NCBI GenBank assembly: GCA_963836695.1
Contig: CAWIKX010000013.1
Coordinates: 144,658 to 208,657, forward strand
Source: Roseiarcus sp963836695
GTDB taxonomy: Bacteria > Pseudomonadota > Alphaproteobacteria > Rhizobiales > Beijerinckiaceae
Direction of reading: 5' to 3'
Length of the DNA: 64,000 nt
Shown: in pieces, positions 53,034-63,915 of the stretch
Layout: every line of letters begins with the position of its first letter
Position numbering within the stretch: the stretch's first letter is position 1
The notes under the pieces: model-generated
Database searches by the model: none
What the model was told of the DNA's origin: nothing
What the model saw: only the letters and a program-made list of their open reading frames with translations
Translations under genes and position numbers: made by a program

Positions 53034-53906
53034 ATGCAGTCGCTTCTGGATCTCTTAGCTGCGCATCATCACCTGACCGTCTATCTGACGCAGGTTTTGC
53101 GGGCCTCCATCTTGCTGGCGGGCCTTCTCGCCGTGTTCGTTCCGCTCGAGCACTATTTCTCCGTCCGACCCGCGGCGTTCTTTCAGAAAGGCTGGCTCGT
53201 CAACCTTGGCTGGTACTTCATCAACAGCCTCACCCCAATTCTCGTGCTCGGGCCGCCCGCGGCGCTGCTCGCCTGGATGGTCCATACTGTTCTGCCCGAC
53301 AGCTTCACCGGCGCGGCCGCCAATCTTCCGCTATGGGCGCGCATGGTCGCCGCGATGATCGTTGGCGAGATCGGCTTCTATTGGGGCCACCGCTGGAGCC
53401 ACGAGATCCCGTTGCTGTGGAGATTCCATGCCGTGCATCACAGCGCAACTCATGTGAATTTTCTGGTCAACACCCGAGCCCATCCCGTCGACATGGTGTT
53501 CACGAGGCTCTGCGGCCTGGCGCTGCTCTACGCTACCGGGCTCGCCTCGCCGGTCGGAGCGAACCCGACCCTCGTGCCGGCCATCGTTCTTTTCGTCGGC
53601 TCGATTTGGAGCTTCTTCATCCACGCCAATGTGCGTTGGCGCCTGGGCCCTCTCGAAGAGGTCATTTCAAGCCCGGCCTTCCATCATTGGCACCATACTC
53701 TCGAGGACCATAAGGACCACAATTACTCGTCCATGCTGCCGGTGATGGACCGGGTGTTTGGGACTTTCTATCTGCCAAAGACGTGGCCCGCCGATTATGG
53801 CACTTCAACTCCGATGCCGCACACATTGGCCGGCCAGATTCTGGACCCTTTTGCGCCGGCTCCTACCCCCCGCGCTCCGCAGGCCGAGGCTTCCAGTCCA
53901 ACTTGA
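53034..53906 (+). CDS. sterol desaturase/fatty acid hydroxylase family protein
   Basis: Integral membrane di-iron oxygenase of 290 residues. The histidine boxes are GHRWSH (H-x3-H), FHAVHHSATH (H-x2-H-H) and FHHWHHT, separated by hydrophobic helices as in the family, which hydroxylates or desaturates lipids. The N-terminus and middle have about five hydrophobic segments. The C-terminal tail is Pro/Ala-rich. It is a solitary gene that converges on ogt. Confidence 0.88.
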   Translation: MQSLLDLLAAHHHLTVYLTQVLRASILLAGLLAVFVPLEHYFSVRPAAFFQKGWLVNLGWYFINSLTPILVLGPPAALLAWMVHTVLPDSFTGAAANLPLWARMVAAMIVGEIGFYWGHRWSHEIPLLWRFHAVHHSATHVNFLVNTRAHPVDMVFTRLCGLALLYATGLASPVGANPTLVPAIVLFVGSIWSFFIHANVRWRLGPLEEVISSPAFHHWHHTLEDHKDHNYSSMLPVMDRVFGTFYLPKTWPADYGTSTPMPHTLAGQILDPFAPAPTPRAPQAEASSPT

Positions 53907-53910
53907 TCGA

Positions 53911-53931
53911 CCGCCCCGCTCGTTGGGGCGG
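53911..53931. terminator. bidirectional hairpin between two convergent genes
   Basis: CCGCCCC (53911-53917) pairs with GGGGCGG (53925-53931) across a seven-base loop, placed immediately after the sterol-desaturase stop and before the ogt stop. No long T-run is present on either side. Confidence 0.5.
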
Positions 53932-53950
53932 ACCTAGTCGTGTCGTCCAC

Positions 53951-54505
53951 TCAGAAGCCGAAGGACTGTTGAACCGCTTCTGGCGGTCCCACTCGGACGC
54001 CTTCCAGTTCGAGCATCCGAGCCTTCGTTTTTGACCCGCCCGGCGCGGAGAAACCACCGATTTTGCCGCCCGCGGCCAGCACCCTGTGGCAGGGGATGAT
54101 CAACGGCGCTGGATTCTTGGCCATCGCTTCGCCAACGTCGCGCGCCGCTTCGCGTCCCGCGCCGACCTCTTTCGCCAGCGCGCCATAGGTGGTGATGCTC
54201 CCCCAGCCGACCCGGCGCAGCGCGTCATAGATTTGCGCAAAGAACGCGTCCTGGCCCGCGAGGTCGAGCTGAACCCGCGAAAAATCCGTGTCCTCGCCCT
54301 CGAAGTACCGTTTCGCCGCCTCGATGACCGCTGCAACATTTGCCGGCGGCAAGCCCGGCTCCGCGCCAGATGCGCGGCGGCGCATCAGCCGCTCGGCGAC
54401 TTCGGCGGTTTTCGTCGGCAATTGAAAGCGCGCGATGCCCGCATCGCTCCAGGCGATCCCGCAGAAGCCCATCGCCGTCTCGAAGACATGATAGTGCTGA
54501 CTCAT
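53951..54505 (-). CDS. ogt: methylated-DNA--protein-cysteine S-methyltransferase
   Basis: DNA-repair protein of 184 residues that removes O6-alkyl groups from guanine to its own cysteine. The active-site motif IIPCHRVLAAGGKIGGFS and VGWGSITTYGALAKEVG, with its helix-turn-helix arginine near SITTYGALAK, are present. The N-terminal region MGFCGIAWSDAGIARFQLP is that of Ogt. It is a suicide enzyme, used once per repair event. No adjoining ada-type regulator is seen. Confidence 0.93.
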   Translation of the reverse strand: MSQHYHVFETAMGFCGIAWSDAGIARFQLPTKTAEVAERLMRRRASGAEPGLPPANVAAVIEAAKRYFEGEDTDFSRVQLDLAGQDAFFAQIYDALRRVGWGSITTYGALAKEVGAGREAARDVGEAMAKNPAPLIIPCHRVLAAGGKIGGFSAPGGSKTKARMLELEGVRVGPPEAVQQSFGF

Positions 54506-54600
54506 TGCATCGCTTCCGATTTTGTCACCAGGGAAGATGCGCCCTCGAGCCCCAAATTCAACCCGATTCCTGTCGTCGCATCCGGCGATGCGCCAAAACC

Positions 54601-55405
54601 TTAACCCTCGGGGCGCATCATATCGGCGAGCGCATTGCGCATTGCCGTGCTGGGCACGCCGAACAGTCCCCCATAGGGTTCATCCATATCAAGGATGACA
54701 AGCACCGCGACGGTGATCGATAGCGCGCACAAGACGGTCATGGTCGTCACCATGACGTTGGGCCGGGCCGTCAGGCCAAACGATCCGAACAGGATCGAAA
54801 GCCAGATCACGAGCACCCAGTAGAATGGCGACGAGATCGAGGGACGCGCCCCCTCGATCACCTTCCACCTGGCGTTCAGCAGGTCGCCATATTGTTCAAC
54901 GCAGGCAGCCATCTCACTCCGGTGGAAGGCGTCTGTGGGCTGGAGCCCGCGGACGCCGCGTCCGACCTCGCTCAAGACGTCGGAGAGGAGCGGCGATTCG
55001 CCGATCCTCGGCATCTTTGCGGGGTCCGGAAAAGCGACGCCCACAGGGCGCGGCTCGTCCGGCCAGGTGCTGGCGATCACCGCGGCGACATATTCGCGCA
55101 ACTGTTGGCGAATCGGCGCCGATCTCAGGTCCATAGTCGCGAAGGCAGCGATCGAGTTGCGCAAGTTGCGCGGCGTCGTCGCCACGCGCGCTGTAGGCAG
55201 CGTCGAACCCTGCCTTGACGGAGGTCGTGAGAAGACCAAGCACGATCGCTGTGAAGGTCACGAGCAGCGTGATCATCAGCTGCACCAGCGCGATAGACTC
55301 GGGCGACCGATGCCTCTCCGGCAGGCGGGAATGAATGAAGAAGCCCAGCGCGGCGCTCGCGCACATCGCTGCGAAGACGATCAGCGAATAGATTGGGTCT
55401 TGCAT
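54601..55405 (-). CDS. DUF4239 membrane protein (frameshifted)
   Basis: Membrane protein of about 267 residues. N-terminal helices IYSLIVFAAMCASAALGFFI and IALVQLMITLLVTFTAIVLG in one frame lead to QLAQLDRCLRDYGPE. The second half is in another frame (IRQQLREYVAAVIASTWPDE and YWVLVIWLSILFGSFGLTAR, then VMVTTMTVLCALSITVAVLV). The break is near 55122-55125, where GAGATCGG should probably be GAGTCGG on the coding strand, one base fewer. DUF4239 (bestrophin-like) proteins are of unknown function. Confidence 0.75.
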
Positions 55406-55520
55406 TGTTCAGACGGCCCGCCGCTCCAATTGCGCCGACCGGCGCCGCAGAAACGTCGCAGCGCCAGTCGCGAGGCGCCGCGCTTCGCCTCGTCCGCGGC
55501 TCGTCAGGCGGCCGATGACC

Positions 55521-55790
55521 TCAATAGCCCGCGCCGCCGTGCCGGTAGGCAAAATCGATTCCAGCCTGAACCTCTCCCATCGCCTCTTCGATGAGATGCA
55601 TGGCCCGCACACGATGTCCGCCCTTGTTCGGCGTCGACGCCTGCAGGGACTGCATTGCGGCGCCGAGCGCCGACAAGGCGCGCTCCATATTGCCTTGATA
55701 GGCTTCCGCCGGCAGCGCCGAAAGCGCAAGCGCCGGGGCGCCGGTCGCGGCCATCAGGAGAAGATCGCGGCGGCAGGGAGTGGAGTTCAT
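55521..55790 (-). CDS. small Tat-exported hypothetical protein
   Basis: Protein of 89 residues with signal CRRDLLLMAATGAPALALSA and likely cleavage near PAEA. The mature helix-rich chain includes ALSALGAAMQSLQASTPN and AMHLIEEAMGEVQAGIDFAY. No family recognised. AAAGGAA lies about 12 bases before the ATG, a somewhat long spacing. It is convergent in location with nothing close and is transcribed away from uvrB. Confidence 0.55.
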   Translation of the reverse strand: MNSTPCRRDLLLMAATGAPALALSALPAEAYQGNMERALSALGAAMQSLQASTPNKGGHRVRAMHLIEEAMGEVQAGIDFAYRHGGAGY

Positions 55791-56052
55791 GGGTATTGCT
55801 GTTCCTTTCGGATCGCGGCGGAGAAGACTTGTTGAGCCCAGACGCAAGCTGCGTAGCGGACAGTTCTTTACCCTAAACATTGCCAGAGAGATAAGCGCCA
55901 CTTGAGCGGAGGCTTGCCGGCCTCGCGATATCCGAATCACGCAGCGTAACCCGACGACGACGGCTCTGCGGCTCCAGCCTGAATAGAATCGAAGCGGCCA
56001 AGCTCCGGCCTTCGCCCTTTTCCCAGCCCCCGATTCGCCCCATATTGCGCCC

Positions 56053-58576
56053 ATGCCCGCCCCCCGAAAAACCGCCGCTGGGCCCAAGCGGCCAAGTCTT
56101 CCGGTCCCAAGTCCAAGGCTTCGCGGCCCGAGGTCCATCCGCTCGGCGAGCATCTCGCCGAATTGCTCAATCCCGCTCTGGTCGCGCCCAAGACGCAAGG
56201 GTTCGGCGAAGCCCCGCAGCCCAAGTTCGAGGGCGCTTTCCCGGAGAGCCATCCGCGCGGCCTGACCGGGGCGGCGGTGACCGCCGATTCGCTCAAGGCG
56301 CTCCTGGAAGAGGGCGACCCCAACATCCGCAACCGGCCCGCCGTGGCTGCCGCACCGGCCGCCGCGGCCGGACAAGTCCGAGGGCGGGCGGGCGTTTCGC
56401 GTCGTATCGGAGTTCGAGCCGAAGGGCGACCAGCCGCAGGCGATCGAGGAACTGGTGAAGGGCGTTCGCGCGCCAACGAGCGCGACCAGGTGCTGCTTGG
56501 CGTCACCGGCTCGGGCAAGACCTTCACCATGGCCAAGGTGATCGAGGCGACCCAGCGGCCGGCTTTGGTCCTCGCGCCCAACAAGACGCTGGCCGCGCAG
56601 CTCTATGGCGAGTTCAAGAGCTTCTTCCCCGATAACGCGGTCGAGTATTTCGTCTCCTATTACGACTATTACCAGCCCGAGGCGTACGTCCCGCGCACCG
56701 ACACCTATATCGAGAAGGAATCCGACATCAACGAGCAGATCGACCGCATGCGCCACTCGGCGACGCGGGCGCTGCTCGAGCGCGACGACGTCATCATCGT
56801 CGCCTCCGTCTCCTGCATCTACGGCATCGGCTCGGTCGAGACCTATACCGCGATGACCTTTTCGCTGAAGCTTGGCGACAAGGTCGATCAGCGCCAGCTC
56901 GTCAAGGATCTCGTCGCGCTGCAGTACAAGCGCGTGCAGGCCGGCGACTTCTCGCGCGGACTTTTCCGCGTGCGCGGCGACACGATCGAAGTGTTCCCCG
57001 CCCACTATGAAGACCGCGCCTGGCGCATCGGGATGTTCGGCGACGAGATCGAGTCGATCGTCGAGTTCGATCCGCTCACGGGTGTGAAGACGCAGGACCT
57101 CGAATTCGTCAAGATCTACGCCAATTCGCACTATGTGACGCCGCGCCCGACGCTTCTGCAGTCGATCGAGGGCATGAAGCTCGAGCTCAAGGGACGCCTG
57201 GACCAGCTCAATCGGCAAGGTCGCCTGCTCGAGGCGCAACGGCTCGAGCAGCGCACTTTGTTCGATCTCGAAATGCTGGAGGCGACCGGCTCCTGCGCCG
57301 GCATCGAGAACTATTCGCGCTATCTCACGGGCCGCAGGCCGGGCGAGCCGCCGCCGACCCTGTTCGAATATCTGCCCGACAATGCGCTCGTCTTCACCGA
57401 CGAGAGCCATGTCACGATCCCGCAGATCGGCGGCATGTACAGAGGCGACTATCGGCGCAAGGCGACCTTGGCCGAATACGGCTTCCGCCTGCCGTCCTGC
57501 ATGGACAATCGCCCGCTCCGGTTCGAGGAATGGGAGGCGATGCGGCCGCAGACCGTGCATGTCTCGGCGACGCCGGGCCACTGGGAGATGGAGCAGACCG
57601 CGGGCGTGTTCGTCGAGCAGGTCATCCGCCCGACCGGCCTCATCGACCCGCCGGTCGAGATCCGTCCGGCGCGCAGCCAGGTCGACGACCTGCTTGAGCG
57701 AGGTCAAGGAGGTCGCGAAGCGCGGCTATCGCACGCTGGTCACGGTGCTGACCAAGCGCATGGCCGAGGACCTGACCGAATATCTGCACGAGAACGGCGT
57801 GCGCGTGCGCTACATGCATTCGGACATCGACACGATCGAGCGCATCGAGATCATCCGCGATCTGCGCCTCGGCGCGTTCGACGCGCTGGTCGGCATCAAC
57901 CTCCTGCGCGAGGGCCTCGACATTCCCGAATGCGCGCTCGTCGCCATTCTCGACGCCGACAAGGAAGGGTTTCTGCGTTCCGAGACCTCGCTCGTGCAGA
58001 CCATCGGCCGCGCCGCGCGCAACGTCGACGGCAAGGTCGTGCTCTACGCCGACGTGGTCACCGGCTCGATCACGCGCGCGATGGAGGAGACCGCGCGGCG
58101 GCGCGAGAAGCAGGCGGCCTACAACGAAGAGCACGGCATCACGCCCGTCGTCGATCCGGCGCGGCATCCAGGACATTCTGGGCTCGGTCTACGAGGCCGA
58201 TCACGTGACGGTCGACATCGGCCTCGCCGACGCTCCGGCCATCGGCCACAATCTGCAGGCGACGATCGCCGATCTCGAGAAGCGGATGAGGGAGGCGGCG
58301 GGCAATCTCGAATTCGAGGAAGCCGGCCGCATGCGCGACGAGATCAAGCGCCTGCAATCGGTCGCGCTCGCGGTCGGCGACGACCCGATGGCGCGCCAGA
58401 TGGACATCGAGGCGACGGCCGGGTCTTACGCCGGCGAGCGCCCCTTCGGCCGCGCCGCCAACCTGCCCTCAACAAGGCCCCGCAAACCCACCGACGCCGA
58501 CATGGGGCCGCACAATTGGGGCGGCGGCGAGGCTCGGCCTAAGGGTGGGAAGATGAGGGGGCGGAGGAGGGGGTGA
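56053..58576 (+). CDS. uvrB: excinuclease ABC subunit B (several frameshifts)
   Basis: Nucleotide-excision-repair helicase-like subunit. The conserved parts are all present but spread over three frames: an Ala/Lys-rich start (MPAPRKTAAGPK), RPEVHPLGEHLAELLNPALV, SEGGRAFRVVSEFEPKGDQP, Walker A LLGVTGSGKTFTMAK, VSYYDYYQPEAYVPRTDTYI, DDVIIVASVSCIYGIGS, FTDESHVTIPQIGGMYRGDY, LLREGLDIPECALVAILDAD, TIGRAARNVDGKVVLYAD and the C-terminal UVR-type EKRMREAAGNLEFEEAGRMR. Breaks lie near 56090 (missing G), 56345 (extra C), 56472 (extra dinucleotide), 57697 (extra T in GCTTGAGC) and 58157. Small edits restore one chain of about 840 residues. Because uvrB is widely conserved, sequence errors are likely. 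Confidence 0.92.
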
Positions 58577-58595
58577 GCGAAAGCGGATATTCCGA

Positions 58596-60284
58596 TCATC
58601 TTAGATAGGAAGCTCGCTGCGCGAGAACCCAACCAATGCCGCCCAGAAGTCCGACTGGGTCCTTCGGCGCTTGGAGGCCGCGCCAGGCGACAACTTGGTC
58701 CGGCCGGATCAGGACGAGATCGGCCCCGTAAAGATCGCGAAGTTCTGCGCTTTCCAGGTCGAGAGACGTCAGCGGCATGCCCAGGTGTTTCGCCGCCCGC
58801 ATTAGGCCGAAGCGCAGGCGGCGGCTTCGGACCAAGCCGCAACAGTGTGAACTCGAAGCCGAGCTTGTCGTATAGCGAGCCGCCGTCAGCGAACCACAGA
58901 TGTGGAGCGCGTCCACCCCGGACATGCGGTGGGGGTGTAGGAATTGGCGGCGTAGGGGGGCGGGGACGTTCCGTCTCCTCGATGATCGGCGAGCCGTCAT
59001 AGCGCGCGCCAAAAGCTACTCCGGGAATGTTGAATTCCGCGCGCACCGCCGCATTCAGATAGGCTCCGGCGCGCTCGCGCGCCAGGTCTCCGGCAGGGGA
59101 CTTGTCCTCGATCTCCGGGTCCGGCGCGACCCCGATGGTCGCCGCGAAACCGCGTGCGAAGGCCGTGTTGCGTCGCGCGACGGGCTGCCGCTCGCTTTCA
59201 TAACTGTCGGCCAGACCCGGGGCCCCCCATTGATTGGCCATTGCCGCGAGCTTCCAGCCCAGATTCACCGCGTATTCGATACCGGTGTTGTAGCCGAGCC
59301 CCCCGCTCGGTGTGAACAAATGCGCCGCATCGCCTGCCAATAAAACGCGCCCCCGCTGAAAGCGCTCGGCGACCAGCGCGAACCCCGCGGTCCATGCCGA
59401 GCGCCCCAAGATCTCGACCGAGCACGGCGCGCCTATGGCCTGTTCCAACATGGCGTGGGCGCGCGCGTTCGCTGACTTCAACGCCTTCATCGCCGGCTTT
59501 GATTTGGGTGTGAAAGACGAACTCGCCGCGGCCATCGATCGAGCACATGAAGCTGCGCCGTTCGCGATTGAAGGCCCAATACATCCAGGCCTTGCCGTGC
59601 GGAATGATTTCGTAGAGGTGCGGCGCGCGAAAATGCAACATGTGCATTCGTCCGCCCATGAAGTCGCGTTGCGCCCCGGCTTCGCCGATGTAACTGATCC
59701 CAAGTTGGCGACGCACGAGACTGCGTGGGCCGTCGCACCCGACCAGCCAGGCGACCTTCAGGACGAGTGGAGAATCGTCCGCGACCCGTGCGGCGCTGAC
59801 TTCGACATGATCGCCGTGGTCAGTGAAGCTTGTCAGCCGAACTCCATGTCGCAGCGACACCGAAGGCAATTTCGAGGCGTGTTGTAAGGACCGGCTCGAC
59901 AAACATCTGCGAACACCGATGCGGCAGTTCCGCAGCGCTCCAATCGCCGGACAATTGCTTTATCATCCGCCTTGCGTCGCTCGCCGCCGGCAATTCGATG
60001 CGCGCCAGTTCATGTTTTGCGTAGCGGGTGAAATAGGCCACGTCAGTCGGGTAATCGGCCGACATTCCGAGCCCGCAAATCTCGTCGGCGAAGCCAAGCC
60101 GACGATAGTGCTCCATCGTGCGCGCCTGTGTGGCGTTGGCCTGCGGATTTGGCGATGTGCCGAGCTTCTCGTCTATGAGGATCGTCGGCACGCCGCGCCG
60201 CCCGAGCTCATTCGCCAACATGAGACCGCACGGACCCCCGCCCGCGATGAAGACTGCCGCGTCGAGAGAACCAACTGGGTTCAA
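58596..60284 (-). CDS. FAD-dependent monooxygenase (phenol hydroxylase/MhpA type), frameshifted
   Basis: Class A flavoprotein hydroxylase, about 563 residues if repaired. Motifs: AAVFIAGGGPCGLMLANELG at the N-terminus, WLVGCDGPRSLVRRQLGISY (the D-G type motif), then GRVLLAGDAAHLFTPSGGLG and NTGIEYAVNLGWKLAAMANQ (G-D motif). Frame breaks are near 59880, 59482 (GATGAAGGCG likely GATGAGGCG) and about 58825. The final segment MPLTSLDLESAELRDLYGAD and HLGMPL correspond to a thioredoxin-like C-terminal part. I chose TTG at 60284 since GGAGA precedes it; GTG at 60314 is an alternative. It converges on uvrB. Confidence 0.8.
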
Positions 60285-60445
60285 TTGATGTCTCCAAACA
60301 AGCGAAGGTCGCACAAGACTTGCCCAAATTCAGCCGTAATTGACAAGAGTTTTTCGGCCAACGTGCTTGGGCTTGCGCCGCGCACACCCGTCGGGCCGTA
60401 ATGCAATCTATTGCAGAAAATCAAAACCGAGTAACTTACCCATGA

Positions 60446-62334
60446 CTAATCTTTGCGCTTTCTCAATGCCAAGAACCTCGCCGCCCGTCCCGGCGCTGCC
60501 GTCGCGGCGGCTAAGGGCGCGAGAAATTTTTTCCAGCGAAATCCGGCGTAACCCATTGAAAAGGCTCGATTCGGACGAGAGAATCCAAGGAAATCCAAGC
60601 TTTTCCAACCCCCAAAAGCGAGGGCTTTCGCGGCCAAAAGGCCGGGAACAAGAAAACCCAAACCGGCCAGCCCGGGAGCGCTATTGGTCGTCTTCCCCGC
60701 GAGCTGGTCCAGGATCTCCTTCGCCGCTCGCGCGCCTTCGGCCGCGCCGCCCTCCATAAAGCCCTGGTAGTCGGCCGAGCAGTGCTCGCCGGCGAAGAAG
60801 ATGTTGCCTTGCCGCGCCTTCTCGTAGCCGGCGAACGCGGTGTATTGCCCCACTCTCCAATAGGAATAGGACGCGCCGAGATTGGGATCGAGCGCGGGCA
60901 GGGAGCTCGCGGCGCGCGCGTTCCATTTCGCGGTCCCGCCGGGAAAGACCGTCTCGAGCCCGCCGAGGAAGGCTTTAGCGTCTGCTTCACGTCGGGGTCC
61001 GCCGCGGTCGCGAACGGCGCCTTCGTCGCCTTGGCGGCGGTCGCCGAGCCGCCGTATAGTTGTTGAGAATCCCGCTCGCGCCGAATTGCCGCCGGCTGAC
61101 CTCCCACGTGTTCTGGTAGCCTTCATCGGTGTAGGACAAGCCGTTGCCGCGCCCCGGCCAGGGCCCGGCTCGCGCCAATAGCGTGACGCAAACTGCAGCT
61201 GCAGCTTGCCGCTCTGGCCGCGCCCCAGCTCCTGGATGGCCGTGTCTTGCGCGCGTCGAAGCCCGCGCCGCTGGTGTCGATCTTGCGCAGGACGGCGAAA
61301 GGCAGGCTCAGGATCACAAGATCGGCCGTGACCGAAGGATGGCCGTCGAAGCTAAGGGTATAAGTCCCGTCGCCATTGCGGGCGATCGAAGTCACCGCAT
61401 TCCCAGCTCCACGGGGGAGCTCAGATGCTTGGCGATCCGCGCCGGGAGCTGCTGGTTGCCGCCGCGAATATGGTAGCGCTCGTCCAAGCGCCGAAGACGT
61501 TTAAACCTTTTCCGGCCTCGGTCTGCTTGTTGGCCCCGAGCAGATAGACGATGTTCAGCGCGCTCTGGTCGGTCGTGTCGGCCCCGTATTCGATCGCATA
61601 GGCGACATCGATGAGCGCCCCGATCGGCGATTTGCGGCCGCCTGGGACGCGGCTGTCGATCCATGCGGCGACCGACATCTGGTCGAGTTTCTGCCCTTCG
61701 GGCGTGAACTTGTCATAAGTGGTCGATTCGCCCGCGGCCTCGAGATCCTTGGCGATCGCTTGCTGAACCCCGCCCCGCCAGTCCTCGTAAGCCTGCTCCA
61801 CGGTGTAATAGCGGCCGACAGCTTGTAAGTGTCGCGCAGGTTTGGATTGCCCGCGAAGTCGTCGAGCGGCAGCCCGAACCGTCGGGCGAGGCCGATGATC
61901 GTCTCGTGATCGGAGTCGATCAGCTCTCCGCACCATTCTGTCACTTGATTGTCCGCCCATATCGACGTCGCCGAAAACATCCGCCCGCCGATCCGGTTCG
62001 ACGCTTCGTAGACCGTGCTGCTGACCCCGGCATCCTGCAAAGTGAGCGCCGCGTTGAGCCCGGCGATCCCCGCCCCGACGATGGCGATGCGGGTCTGGCC
62101 CACGCGGCGAAGGCGCCCGGGAAACGCCGCGCTCGCCGCCGCCGCGGCGGCTCCGGCGACGAACTGGCGGCGCGACGGGGCGGCCAGCCGCTCCGCCGCC
62201 AGCTCCGCCACGGAGATGTCGCGGCTTGGCAAAGGCTGATGTCGGAAGACAAGCGTCTTAAGAAATTGCAATAAAGGAGTGCGAGCCACGATGCGGGTCT
62301 CTTGGATAAGGCGGTTATCGAGAGGGCCGTCCAC
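60446..62334 (-). CDS. flavin monoamine oxidase family protein (many frameshifts)
   Basis: FAD-dependent amine oxidase with a Tat-like exported N-terminus (APSRRQFVAGAAAAAASAAF). Motifs: IAIVGAGIAGLNAALTLQDA and the substrate region IGGRMFSATSIWADNQVTEW, YYTVEQAYEDWRGGV, DVAYAIEYGADTTDQSALNI, VTADLVILSLPFAVLRKID, and NIFFAGEHCSADYQGFMEGG with AAEGARAAKEIL at the C-terminus. Seven breaks are visible, near 61815, 61493, 61401, 61250, 61160, 61055 and 60985, most of them missing one G or C. The tail after the family's usual end is probably read-through beyond a lost stop. Start: 62334 or GTG at 62289. Confidence 0.78.
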
Positions 62335-62646
62335 CCGCTGCGCAATCTAAGGAAGCCGCGCGGCATAACTGACGCGAGGGTGGTTCCGGTGGCAGCGTGT
62401 GAAGAAAGCCCTAACCGCCGCGGAACCTATCCGCGTGGGACCGCGCGCGCCATAGGTCATTTTACTATCTGCCGTTTCGCGGGAGGTGGCGACTTCCTGA
62501 CGCCGCCCCTGCTTCGGCGAGCTTGATCGAACCGAACTCGATCTATAGCCAAGCCTCTTCGACAGGATTTGGCAGACCATCGCGTCAAACTGGTGACTGG
62601 CCTCTTGGCCGGGGTTCTTCGATCGTCAGAAGGAGGTTTGCGGATC
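62335..62646. other. intergenic stretch between the amine oxidase and AGE-family genes
   Basis: 312 bases between two divergent genes, both with indels, so the boundaries are approximate. AAGGAGG at 62630-62636 supports the downstream start. No other gene or strong hairpin was recognised; promoters for both directions are expected here. Confidence 0.4.
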
Positions 62647-63915
62647 ATGACGGAGTCCCCATTGAAGGACCTGCCGGCGGCCGGGACGCCGCGCTTCACG
62701 ACGCTGGCGGCGCATCGGCTGTGGCTCATCGACAACGCCCGCGCGCTGTTCGACTTCTTCCAGCTTCCCTCCTTCAATCCGGCGGGCGGCTTCTTCTCGC
62801 TGGATGAGAACGCGCGGCCTCTCCCGCCGAAGCCCGGACACAAAGGGGCGGACCGGCAGATTCACGAAACCACGCGAATGATCCATGCCTTCGCCATCGC
62901 GCATCTGCTCGGGCTGCCGGGCGCCGACCGCATCGTCGATCATGGTATGGCGTTCCTGTGGGAGCGGATGCGCGACGGCGAGAATGGCGGCTATTTCTGG
63001 GGCGTCGACGACGAGAAGCCGACCGATCCGACCAAGCAGGCTATGGCCATGCCTTCGTCCTGCTCGCCGCCTCGTCCGCGATGTGCGTGGGCCATCCCGA
63101 CGCGCCGCGTTTGCTCGCGGACGTGACGCAGGTGATCGAGGACAGGTTCTGGGACAAGGCCGCCGGCGCGACCACGGAAGAATACAATCCCGACTGGTCG
63201 CCGATGGGGACTTATCGCGGCCAGAACTCCAACATGCATCTCACCGAAGCGCTGATGGCGGCCTTCGAGGCGACGGGTGAGCGCGCCTATCTCGACAAGG
63301 CGGAAAGCATCGCCTCGTTGATCATCGACCGCCACGCCCGCAACGAAGGCTGGCGGGTGGCGGAGCATTTCACCGGAAGTGGGAGGTCGACCGGGCATAC
63401 AAGGGCGATCCGATGTTCCGCCCGAGCGGCACGACGCCGGGCCATGCGCTCGAATGGAGCCGTCTGCTTGTCCAGCTCTGGGAGCTTGGAGGCCGCAGCA
63501 AGGCTGGATGATCGAGGCGGCGACGGGCCTCTTCCGCAAGACGGTATCGATCGGCTGGGACCGGAAGCTCGGCGGCTTCTACTATACGCTCGACTGGAGC
63601 GATCGGCCGGATCAGGCGGATCGATTCTGGTGGCCCTGCGCCGAGGGCATCGGCGCCGCCGCCGCGCTCGGCTCCGTCGATCCCGATCCGATTTACGAGG
63701 AATGGTACCGGCGCATCTGGAGCTTCGTTGCCGCCCATGTGATCGACAGGACGCATGGCTGGCGCCCCGAGCTCGACAGCGCGCTGCGTCCCGTCTCGCG
63801 CGTTTTCGAAGGCCGCCCCGACATCTACCACGCCGTGCAGGCCTGCCTCATTCCCCTGTTTCCCGTCGACGGCAGTCTCACCCGGCAGATGAAGCGCAAC
63901 GGCCTCAAACTGTAG
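62647..63915 (+). CDS. AGE-family epimerase/isomerase (mannose/sulfoquinovose isomerase-like), frameshifted
   Basis: Alpha/alpha-barrel sugar isomerase of about 423 residues if repaired. Seen: RFTTLAAHRLWLIDNARALF, GGFFSLDENARPLPPKPGHK, QIHETTRMIHAFAIAHLLGL, GGYFWGVDDEKPTD, then in other frames DWSPMGTYRGQNSNMHLTEA, LIIDRHARNEGWRVAEHF, PSGTTPGHALEWSRLL, WDRKLGGFYYTLDWSDRPDQ and DRFWWPCAEGIGAAAALGSV. These match YihS/mannose isomerase-type proteins. Breaks lie near 63041 (missing C), 63375 and 63500. It could serve mannose or a sulfonated sugar. Confidence 0.82.

Noticed and set aside
55791..56052. LexA (SOS) box upstream of uvrB
   Set aside because: No GTTC-n7-GTTC motif, the alphaproteobacterial form, was found in this region.
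55521..57707. A long minus-strand frame of 728 codons across uvrB
   Set aside because: It is antisense to conserved uvrB motifs, and only its last 89 codons form a plausible separate gene with a signal peptide and ribosome site. The rest is a GC-rich shadow.
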